A stretch of 64,000 nucleotides of DNA from positions 1,488,001 to 1,552,000 of the forward strand of contig JAWZSP010000003.1 in the NCBI GenBank assembly GCA_034401135.1, read 5' to 3'. This stretch comes from Volutella citrinella. Lineage: Eukaryota > Ascomycota > Sordariomycetes > Hypocreales > Nectriaceae. The notes below the pieces were generated by a model. The model ran no database searches. It had not been told where the DNA came from and saw only the letters and a program-made list of their open reading frames with translations. This document shows positions 55,160-64,000 of this stretch, in pieces (within the stretch, counting starts at the first letter, position 1; each line of letters starts with the position of its first letter). Position numbers and translations under genes: made by a program.

Positions 55160-58100
55160 TTTTTATAAAATTATTTAGCTTATTTATAATATACTTATAA
55201 TTTTTTTTTTATATTTACTAAGTACTTTTTTAGCTCTTATATATTATATTCTACTAACTAACCTAGCTATTTAACTTAGAAAAAAGTATTATTATTATTT
55301 TATTTATATATAATAATTTCTTTTACTTTTTACTTTTCTTTCTTTTTTTTAAAATTAAAGAGATTATTTAGTATATATTTATTTATAACCTTATTATTCT
55401 AAGGTTCTAATAATATAATTAATATAATATTATATATTTTTATATATTTATTTAGTAAAGCTACTTAATAAGCCTATTTATTATATTACTTAATAATCTT
55501 AATATATATAAAGTATAGTATTAGTTTTTTATTTTTAAAATAAAAGTTTTATATACTAAGGCTGACTATTTAGCTTTTTATATATACCTACTTTTAATAA
55601 TACTTATTATAATACTTAGCTTATATTTTTATAATTACTTACTAATATTATATAGCTTTTTATTATATTTTTATAATCTTTTTTATATATTTTTATATAT
55701 TTTTAACTTTTATTTTTAATATATATAATATATATTTAATAATATATAAATAGTAGCTTATAAATATCTTAATTAATAATATATTAATAGTATTATACTT
55801 ACTATTATTATATATAAACTTTGCTTTTTAAAAGTATACTACTTAATTTTATAAAGACTTTTTAATATATATTTATAAATACTTTTTTAATATTTAATTC
55901 AATCTCTCTATCTATCTATCTATTTATAAATAGTATATTATAAATAGCTAGTATTTAATAGTTTATTTTATTATTAAATTAGCTTAAAATTAACTTATAA
56001 AAAGCTTATTTCTATTACTAATAATTCTTTTTAAGGTCTTATATTTATACTTAAAATACTTATAAAAAATACTTACTAATTATATAATATTTAGCTATTT
56101 TATTATTAAAATAAAAAGTATATATTTAATTATTTTATAAATAATTATAGGAATTATATCTACTAGCTTACTATTTAATTATATATTTTATAATAATTTA
56201 ATAATAAAGTCTATATTAATTTCTTAAAAAAGATATAATAATAATAATAATATTTATAATTTATTATAAAGCTAATATCTTAATATATATATATTTTAGT
56301 ATAAGTTATAAGTTTTTATATACTTTTAGATATTTTTAAAAAAGTTAATTTAATAAAATTTTTATAAAATTAATTTTAAAATCTTTATAACTTTTATATA
56401 CTTTAATCTTAGGTTATTATAATATTAATAAAGGATCTCTTATTATAAAGATTGTTTTTTTAAGATTATAAGCTTATTTTTAAAAAATAAAATACTATTT
56501 TAATTAACTTAGTAATTCTTTTTTTTAATATTAATATATAGTACCTTTATATAAGCTATATATTTTAGATTAGTAGTTTATAATTCTTAAATTAATACTT
56601 TTAGTTTATAAAATAGCTATACTAAGAATACTATTTTACTTTTTATAAGTTTTTTTATAATAAGATATAAAATATATTAATTTAGAATAATAATCCTAGC
56701 TTTATCTAAGTTCTTAATATATTCTTTATAAATATTATTATAAAAAGCTAATATTATAAATATATTACTTCTTATTAATTTCTTTTATATACTTTTTTAA
56801 CTTTTAGTAATTATAATATATATTATATATTATAACAGCTTACTTAAAAAGCTATATTATAAAAATAAAAAAACTCTTAGTTTTTAAGTTTAAAATAACT
56901 TAGCTAAATTAGTCTTTACTATTTAAATAAATACTTTTATTATTTTAGTTTTACTTTTTTAATTTATAATTATTTACTATAAGTTTAATAATAAGTTCTT
57001 AATAAGATTTAGTTTATAAGCTAAACTTAGTAATATATTATTATAAATAAGCTAATTTTTAATATAATCTAGCCTTTTTAATAAGCTATTTATTAAGTTA
57101 TTTACTTTAAAGTAGTATTTTATTTTAAAATTAAACTTTAAGAATTAATATATTTATTTAATTAATCTTTTTTAAAAATCTTTTATTAAAGCTTTAAGGA
57201 TTTATTATAATACTTTATAATTTATAAATAGAGTAAACTGCTTTAATAATCCTTATAAATAATAGTTTTAATATTTTAAGAATTTTAAAATTACTAAAAG
57301 TTCTTATTAACTAATACCCTATCTATTTTCTATTTTTAATAGTTTATATAAAAAATATATAACTAATTATTACTAGCTATTATATAATTAAGCTAAAATA
57401 CTTATAATTATTTTAATTAAAGTATTAGTTTTTACTTTTATAAATAGTATAAAATCTTAGTATTAAAGAATAATTATAAAATTAAAAGCTTATTTTAATA
57501 GTTAAAAACTATTATAATACTTTTTAATTATTAAAATTCCTTTATCTCCTTTTTTTAATAGCTATTTTTTTATAAATCTATTATTAAAGATATTATTATA
57601 AAATAATAGAAAATAAACTTTTAATAGAAATTATAGAATTTTAAAAAGACTTAAAGCTTTTATATTAATATAAGTAGCTTTTATTTAATAATAAATTAGA
57701 CTTATTCTAGCTCTATTTTAATACCTTCTTATATAATATAATAACTTAGAAAAGTTACTTTTTATTAATAAAAAGAGTATTTTAATAATTTAATATAAAG
57801 TTATATAACTTATAGCCTTTGTAAGACTTAATATAAATATTTAATATATTTCTTTTTTATTTAAAAGTAAATAATAATATTATCTAAATATATAATATAA
57901 TATATATTTAATAATTTAATAAGTACTTAGTATATATATACTTAGAAAATTATTAATATATTAATAAAGCTAAAAAGTATTATATTATATTTAAAATAAT
58001 TATATTATATTTAAAATACTATCTTTTAGTAGTTATTCTTCTTAATTTAAATATAGTAGTATATATTTTAAAAATTAATTATAAATATCTATTTAATATA

Positions 58101-60150
58101 AAAAAAGCAGTTTAATAACTTATTAATTAATAATAAAAAGTACTAATTCTTTATAATAACTATATTAAGCCCCTAATAGTCTATATATAAATATAAAGTC
58201 TTATTTTTTTTAAAAATAAATAAAATAAAAGTATTTATAAAGCTTTTATTTTTATTAATATAGCCTACTACTTACTATTTTATAAAGTATTTTAAAAGTA
58301 CTTTATTTTTTTTTTATTTAAAAAGTAAAAAGGCTTAAATAAGAATATCTTACTTTTTTATATATTAATTATATATTCTATATTTAATAAGAATAATAAT
58401 TCCTTTACTAACTATTTATTAAATATTTATATAAAATTTATAAATTTAATAAGTAATAATATTATTTAACTTAAAGGTTTTTTATTTAAAAATACTATTT
58501 TATAATTCTTATTTAAAATAGTACTATATATATAAAAAATATAAGTTTTTTTTTACTATTTTATAACTTTAAATATAAAGGATTTTAAATTAGTAATAAA
58601 TATAATATTATATTATTATATATAAGTAGTTATTAAAATAAAAATACCTTTTTAATTTATTAAATTATTAAATAAGAATAGATTACTAAAGCTTTTAAAT
58701 TAGTTTATATTAATAAAGTTATAGTAGATTTTATATAGCTAATTATACTTATTAATTAAAAAAAATCTAATTTTATATACTTAATTACTCTTTTAATTAG
58801 TAATATTTTACTAATTTTATAATTTAAAGACTTTAGCTTTTATAAATAATTAAAGACTTATTTATAAAACTAAATAATTATTTATAAAATTAATTTATAT
58901 ATAAGTATTTATATTTATAATAATTTATTACTCTTAGTATTTTTAGATAATAATTATATTACTTTTAATTATTTAATTAATTAAAATAATAATAATAAGT
59001 TTAAGTACTTATAATACTATTTTATTATTAATACCTACTTATTTTTTAAAAAATTATTAATTAATAATTAAAATATAACTTTTTATATTATAGCTTTTAA
59101 TAATATAATTAGTACTAAAGTTATTAAGATTAATTTATTTTAGTATTTTTTTATAAAGTAATTAGTATTCTTATAATTAAAGTACTTATAATAATAATAT
59201 TATAGTTTTTATAAATTAGCTTTTTAAAGCTTTTTTTATATATAAGTACCTTAATTAAGGTTTTATTAAAATTAATCTCTTTTTTTTTTTTTAAATTATA
59301 CTCTAGTTTATATTTTTTTAAGTTAATATCTAGTTTTATATAGTCTAATATATATTTATAATAATTTACTAAAATATTATTATTTATTATATTAAAATAA
59401 ATCTAGATCTGCTTAATTTTATTAATAATATCTTAGATATTTAGTAAATTAATTATTTATTAATTAATCTTATTATATAAATCCTTTTTTAAATAGTAAT
59501 AAAAATTATATATTATTATTAAGTTATTATTAAGTCTTTATATATTTAAAAATATATAAATTACTTTTTAAGCTTAGAAAAACTCTAATAGTAATTTACT
59601 AACTTTTTAATAATAAGCTTTAAATTTATTATAAAATTATTATTTTTTTAAATATAAGTTAATATATTATTATTATATAAATTTAATAAAGTTATCTTAT
59701 ATAAAATCTTTATTTACTAAGTTTTTAATATATATTTACTAAACTTATTACTTTTTATAATATATTTATATTTATATTTAATAAATTTTTTATATTATAA
59801 AAATATATTTTTAAAAACTATTTTTTATTTTAATTACTTTAATTTAATTATTAATAATAATATTATTATTATTTTCTTAAAGTATTTTATAACTATATTT
59901 TAAAAGTTATTTATATTTATACTTTTTTAATAAGTATTTAGTAATTAATTAATAAATAAGCTTATTTTAGTTTATTATTTATTAAAAAATTATAACTATT
60001 AATAAGTTATTAAGCTTAGTTTATATATTAAAAACCTGCTTATTTTTAATAAAAAGTATTAATTAGTCTTTATCTAATAGTTATAATTAGTTTAATAAAA
60101 AAAAGGTAGTAATTTATATAGTAATTAATAACTGCTTATTTTATAAAAGA
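55160..60150 (-). pseudogene. B3 Gag-Pol remnant
   Basis: Collinear with the B2 Gag-Pol region. The RT active-site region lies near 57865-57895 on the minus strand, and the chromodomain lies at about 55160-55330 by position. Further converted than B2, with fewer C and G and only TAA/TAG stops. No functional product is possible. Confidence 0.75.
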
Positions 60151-60206
60151 ATAGGCTATCTATATATAAGTATACTTAAAGCTAGTTTTAAAAAAAATAA
60201 AAGAAT

Positions 60207-60688
60207 TATAAAAAGATAGCTAAAAGCTAAAGCTAGAAAAGAATATACTTTTTAAGTTAAGTTAGTATATTTACTTTTTATTACAGCATCCAGCATTGGG
60301 CTCCACCTCGGCCGCAGAGCGCTGCCCAGCCCGGTCACAAAGGCCGGCAGAGCCGGGCACAAGGAGCGGGGTAATACTGCCACTAACGCACATACTCCAA
60401 GGAGCTTTGCAGTATATAATACTATAGAGAAAGCTTACTAGAGTATCGGGCAAGCTTCAGTCACCCTTTATTACAGAATCCTACTATTACCTCTCTCCTT
60501 ATAGAGCTACGCAGCCCAACCTGTGTATCGTTTATATATCATACGCCTTATGGTAATACTTTTACTTAAGGTCTTCTATTTTATATATAAGCTTAGTAAA
60601 AGCTTACTAAGCTTTTAGTAGTTAATTAACTAGACTAAGGTTTCCTTATTAATATATTAATTATACTAATTATAACTAGGTTCTTATA
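60207..60688 (-). repeat. Family B LTR (5' LTR of B3), split by a solo A LTR
   Basis: The two halves are 60207-60278 and 60559-60688. Joining them across one copy of CTTTT gives the ordinary B LTR sequence, as at 53406-53602. The right half keeps AAGGTCTTC near the junction. Confidence 0.9.
60274..60563 (+). repeat. Young solo LTR of family A with TSD CTTTT
   Basis: The LTR is 60279-60558, 280 bp, and the duplication CTTTT lies at 60274-60278 and 60559-60563. It is by far the least mutated family A LTR: CpG, CpA and TpG are still frequent (CACCTCGGCCGCAGAG, CCGGGCACAAGG, CCAACCTGTGTATCG). Only scattered TpA replacements are seen, including both terminal dinucleotides. It contains a TATA-like GTATATAATAC followed by the likely transcription start area. 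It serves here as the reference for recognising RIP changes in the other ten or so copies. Confidence 0.95.
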
Positions 60689-60694
60689 CTATTA

Positions 60695-60804
60695 TTCTAT
60701 ATATAAACTTAATAAAAGTTTATTAAGCTTCTAATAGTTAGTTAGCTAAACTAAGGTTTTCTTATTAATATACTAATTATATTAATTATAACTAAGTCTT
60801 TATA
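60695..60804 (-). repeat. Partial family B LTR end next to B3
   Basis: This ~110-bp stretch repeats the right-hand part of the B LTR (from the TATATATAA-CTTA region to GTCTTTATA) directly after the B3 LTR ends at 60688. It starts inside the LTR, so it is either a separate truncated insertion or a partial tandem duplication of the B3 LTR end. Its outer flank reads AAAATA, close to the AAATA on the left side of B3. Confidence 0.75.
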
Positions 60805-61214
60805 AAAATATTATATAATTTATTAATAAAAATTAATAAAAATAAATATAAAAAATAAAATAATATTATTATTAATATATATATTTTAAAAAGTATTATA
60901 ATATATAATATTATAAAAAAAACTTATTAAAATATTAAATAAATTTTAATTATTTTTTAATATAAAATCTTATTATTATATTTTTTTATAAAATTATATA
61001 ATTTAATTTATATATTATATATTATTTATATATTATATATTATTTATATATTATATATTATTTATATATTATATATTATTTATATATTATATATTATTTA
61101 TATATTATATATTATTTATATATTATATATTATTTATATATTATATATTATTTATATATTATATATTATTTATATATTATATATTATTTATATATTATAT
61201 ATTTTATAATAATA
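60805..61214 (+). repeat. Family A LTR remnant expanded by a minisatellite
   Basis: From about 60810 the plus strand follows the family A LTR from its GCGCTGCC-equivalent position to its end at 61214 (TTATAATAATA), with nearly all C and G lost. The 5' part is missing. An 18-bp tandem array (61008-61201) has expanded within the segment that in the intact LTR reads TATCGTTTATATATCATACG. Confidence 0.78.
61008..61201. repeat. 18-bp AT minisatellite, about 10.7 copies
   Basis: Unit TTATATATTATATATTAT, repeated almost perfectly head to tail. The seed is the RIP-converted 3' end of a family A LTR, which contains one such segment in every other copy. Growth by replication slippage or unequal exchange is the simplest origin. 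The near-identity of the units means the array formed after the C-to-T conversion. Confidence 0.92.
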
Positions 61215-61524
61215 ATTATAATTATTTATAAAATAATTAATTATAATATATATAAAATTATAAAAAATAATTATTATTATAAAAAATTAAATAAATATAT
61301 AATATAATAAAATAATATAAAATAAATAATATTTATAATTTATTAATATATTAATATATTAATATTATATATTATATTAAAATAATAAAAGTTTATTATT
61401 TAAATATAATAAAAATAATAATATATTTATAAATATATAAATATATAAAAAATAAGTATAATAAATATATAAAAAAAAATTTATTAATATTAATATTAAT
61501 TAAATAAATATAATATAATAAATA
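61215..61524. other. AT-rich spacer
   Basis: About 310 bp made almost wholly of A and T. Nothing recognised. It ends at the abrupt start of the GC-containing island. Confidence 0.6.
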
Positions 61525-61735
61525 TGTTACAGGGATTTCCCTAAAGCCCGCGGGCGCGCGCAGTGGTGGGGAAATTCCCTGGAAGTCCCTACTTTATTAG
61601 CGCGCACGACCCGAGGATCTGCCGGGGAAGTCTCTAAGAAATCCGGAGAAATATTATTCCTACTTCTAGCTGACTTCCTAGGGATTTCCTAGAAATTGGC
61701 TACAGAAGGAATATACAGAAAATTCCTAGGGATTT
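61525..61735. repeat. Cluster of short GGGATTTCC / GGAAATTCCC motifs
   Basis: Within the island the motif and its inverse recur: GGGATTTCCCT (61532), GGGGAAATTCCCTGG (61567), TTCCTAGGGATTTCCTAG (61676), AAATTCCTAGGGATTTTC (61721). They form several small inverted repeats. Whether they are protein-binding sites in an LTR promoter or simple internal duplications cannot be told from sequence. Confidence 0.55.
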
Positions 61736-61870
61736 TCTTATAAAAGAGGATTTTTAGCTTAAAAAAGGACTATTAAATTTTACTTTTTTATATCTATATA
61801 TACCTTATATCTCTTATTTTTTTATTTTCTTATTTATAGTAGGAATTTTATTACTAATACAGCCCGCTAT
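61525..61870 (+). mobile_element. GC-containing LTR-like island, family not identified
   Basis: A ~345-bp block with ordinary base composition begins TGTTACAGGG and runs to about CAGCCCGCTAT, inside otherwise pure AT DNA. The first half is CpG-rich (CCCGCGGGCGCGCGCAG at 61547-61563). The middle has a TATA box (TTATAAAAGAGG near 61739), followed by a pyrimidine-rich stretch. TG at the start, a promoter-like middle and no coding frame suggest a solo LTR, perhaps Ty1/copia-like. The right end is uncertain: CA at 61860-61861 would be a canonical end, but GC-rich sequence goes on to about 61868. A flanking AAATA pair (61520-61524 and 61875-61879) is possible but weak in this AT background. It is not family A or B. 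Confidence 0.5.
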
Positions 61871-62145
61871 ATTAAAATATATAAATATAAAAAATAATTT
61901 ATAAATATAATTATTTAAAATATTTATATAATATAAAATTATATTATTATAATAATTAAAAGTTAATATAATTATATATAATTAATAATTATATAACTAT
62001 TTAATAAAAATAATATAAATAATATATAAATAAAAACTTAAATATATATATTTTTATATTAATTATAAAATATTTAAAATAATATTATTATAAATATAAT
62101 ATAGTATATAATATATATAAAATTTTATTAAAATTTTATATAAAT

Positions 62146-62335
62146 ATAAAATAATATTATTATTTATATATATATTTTAAAAAGTATTATAATATATAAT
62201 ATTATAAAAAAAGTTTATTATAATATTAAATAAATTTTAATTACTTTTTATTATAAAATCTTATTATTATTATTTTTATAAAACTATATAATCTAATTTA
62301 TATATTATTTATATATTATATATTTTATAATAATA
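62146..62335 (+). repeat. Family A LTR remnant (3' two thirds)
   Basis: From about 62150 (TATATATATTTTAAAAAGTA) to 62335 (TTTTATAATAATA) the plus strand follows the family A LTR. The 5' part is missing or unrecognisable. It is fully converted to AT. The stretches 61871-62145 and 62336-62545 on either side contain only AT-rich sequence. Confidence 0.75.
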
Positions 62336-62545
62336 AAAATCTAATTTTTATTTAATATAATAAAAAGTTTTATAAATTTAAAAATATATAAAATAATATA
62401 TAATTTATTATTATTATTATACTTATATTTATTTATAAAAATCTTATATTTATATTTATTTTTATTTTATTTATAATTTATTATAATATTTATTTTTTTA
62501 TAATATTTATATTTTTATTATTTTTATTAATACTTTTTCTTATTA

Positions 62546-62793
62546 TAGGGTAGGTCTAGTATCACTCTCTAGCAATCGGATTATCCTCGGCAGATTCGCC
62601 TTCGCATTGACCATTACCATCGCTCTGGTTGGTTTCGTTCTGCGCCTGTCATCACGCCTCTATTGCCCTCACTTTCATCCGACAGCTTTGTGCTCGCGCC
62701 GCACTGGACGCTGCACCGTCAATTGACTTGGTCACGGATCCTGTTACCATACTCCGGCATTGACGCACCGATCCAGCTCCGAAAAGCCTCACC
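62546..62793 (+). promoter_or_regulatory. Isochore edge and putative promoter/5' leader
   Basis: Base composition changes within about 20 bp at ~62,545 from nearly pure AT to about half GC with normal CpA, TpG and CpG. The 250 bp up to the ATG at 62794 include pyrimidine-rich stretches, common in fungal promoters and leaders. No clear TATA box is seen. Assignment as promoter is by position only. Confidence 0.4.
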
Positions 62794-63335
62794 ATGTCGA
62801 CGCGACCGGCCGCCCTGTACGTTTCGTCAATCTGCAAAGATTCCGTCCCCGAGCAAGCTTTGTTGACAAATCATCCGCAACAGGTCGCTATATCGGCGTT
62901 CGCTCAAGCTTGCCCTCGATTGGACAGTGCACCGACATCTCTGGCGTGGCCAGGCGCTCTATATCCGCTCACTCTTCGAGGCGAACCGCAATGTCTCCGA
63001 CCCGAGGCAGCAGAGGGTCAGTCAATAGCCCAGGACACCACGATATGGAGACTGACACACGGCACCAAGGCACTCCTGAGCGAGACAGAGAAGCTGCTCG
63101 GTAGCTGGAAGCACCCCGATCCCTATGTCCACCCCACGGCCCCTGGAGGTAAGCTGCTTCACTCGCGGGTACCAACCGTAATGATTGGCATTTAACTAAG
63201 CATGGACACAGGCTCCAAGTTTGAGCGCAACCTTCCTTCGCCGATACTCGACCGTACGTACATATACATTCCTCTTTGAACGAATCTACATCCTAACATC
63301 ATCTAGCACCACCTCACCCCGCCAACCGCCATTGA
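62794..63335 (+). CDS. Predicted small protein of 141 residues, function unknown, two introns
   Basis: The model is exon 62794-63148, intron 63149-63211, exon 63212-63253, intron 63254-63306, exon 63307-63335 (TGA 63333-63335). The start is chosen for its strong context CACCATGTCG. Both introns are small, begin GTAAGC and GTACGT, end ACAG and TAG, and carry branch-like ACTAAG and CTAAC boxes. Both interrupt codons after the first base, and the frame stays open across them, which supports a real gene. The C-terminal part has GTKALLSETEKLLGSW and YVHPTAPGGSKFERNLP, then a Pro-rich end PPPHPANRH. I saw no signal peptide or membrane helix and did not recognise the family. It is convergent with histone H2A. 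The N-terminal half is less convincing, and an internal start or a further 5' intron is possible. Confidence 0.5.
63149..63211 (+). other. Predicted intron 1 of the small gene
   Basis: 63 bp, GTAAGC...ACACAG, with ACTAAG 11 to 16 bases before the 3' end. Reading through it would meet a stop at 63193-63195. Confidence 0.5.
63254..63306 (+). other. Predicted intron 2 of the small gene
   Basis: 53 bp, GTACGT...CATCTAG, with the branch-like box CTAAC near 63292-63296. Same phase as intron 1. Confidence 0.5.

Positions 63336-64000
<665 letters not shown>

Larger units (their letters stand above)
53406..60688 (-). mobile_element. Ty3/gypsy chromovirus B3, with a solo A LTR inside its 5' LTR
   Basis: LTRs are 53406-53602 and 60207-60688; the latter is interrupted by a family A solo LTR. 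Subtracting that insertion and its duplication leaves about 6998 bp, the family B length. It is collinear with B2 throughout. The left flank is AAATA and the right flank after 60688 is CTATT, so no duplication is seen directly next to the ends. A partial second B LTR end follows at ~60695-60804. Coding strand is minus. All frames are broken. Confidence 0.88.

Noticed and set aside
60271..60453. Open frame of 60 codons on the minus strand
   Set aside because: It lies almost wholly inside the young solo LTR, antisense to the LTR promoter, and is open only because this LTR escaped RIP. No conserved protein features.
61008..61201. Centromeric or telomeric satellite, or a CRISPR-like array
   Set aside because: Under 200 bp, no spacers, and the unit derives from the LTR end; no telomere repeat (TTAGGG) is present.
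1..62500. Mitochondrial DNA or a bacterial AT-rich genome as source
   Set aside because: No mitochondrial genes, tRNAs or rRNAs are seen. The AT bias is context-specific C-to-T change in LTR retrotransposons, and the contig joins normal nuclear DNA with a fungal histone gene.
62663..62866. Open frames starting at 62663 and 62760 on the plus strand
   Set aside because: Both begin at TTG rather than ATG and overlap the better-supported gene starting at 62794 in another frame. They have no splice-consistent continuation.
62969..63175. Minus-strand open frame overlapping the small gene
   Set aside because: Shadow of the plus-strand exon; no start context, splice sites or recognisable domain.

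Overview
The window is a piece of a filamentous ascomycete genome (Pezizomycotina, possibly Dothideomycetes). About 62.5 kb is an AT isochore built from retrotransposons destroyed by repeat-induced point mutation (RIP). The last ~1.45 kb is normal gene-bearing DNA. In the isochore CpA/TpG and CpG are almost absent, surviving C sits mostly in CpT or CpC, and every frame is broken by TAA/TAG. No open frame of 60 codons exists on either strand before ~60.27 kb. At ~62,545 the composition changes abruptly, and the right edge carries the 3' end of a canonical histone H2A gene whose C-terminus (ending SQEL) and intron are typically fungal.

Two Ty3/gypsy families explain most of the isochore. Family A is about 7.25 kb with 280-bp LTRs (TGTTAC...GTAACA before RIP). 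Its copies are A1 (6678-13920, minus), A3 (14263-28764, minus) with A2 (19457-26707, plus) nested inside it, A4 (29337-36590, plus, with an internal inversion of ~1.77 kb), an internal fragment (~39515-40235), a young solo LTR (60279-60558) and two LTR remnants. Family B is a chromovirus of about 7.0 kb with ~198-bp LTRs (TGTAAGG...CCTTACA before RIP). Its copies are B1 (1-3617, plus, cut by the window), B4 (29020-29336, truncated), a solo LTR (38696-38892), B2 (42912-49912, minus) and B3 (53406-60688, minus). Five-base target-site duplications can be read for A1, A2, A3, B2 and both solo LTRs. They fix the element ends and the nesting order.

Between these elements lie older tracts (3618-6677, 13921-14262, 36591-38695, 38898-39514, 40236-42911, 49918-53405) that are still more AT-rich and could not be assigned. 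Two short GC-containing islands stand out: the solo A LTR and an unassigned LTR-like block at 61525-~61870. Both are shorter than the minimum RIP target known from Neurospora, which may be why they survived.

The right end holds a small predicted gene of unknown function (62794-63335, plus, two introns) and, convergent to it, histone H2A (63775 to beyond 64000, minus). The elements all encode the same kind of machinery (Gag, protease, RT, RNase H, integrase) and none can be functional. The tract is best read as RIP-made heterochromatin ending sharply next to a housekeeping histone gene.
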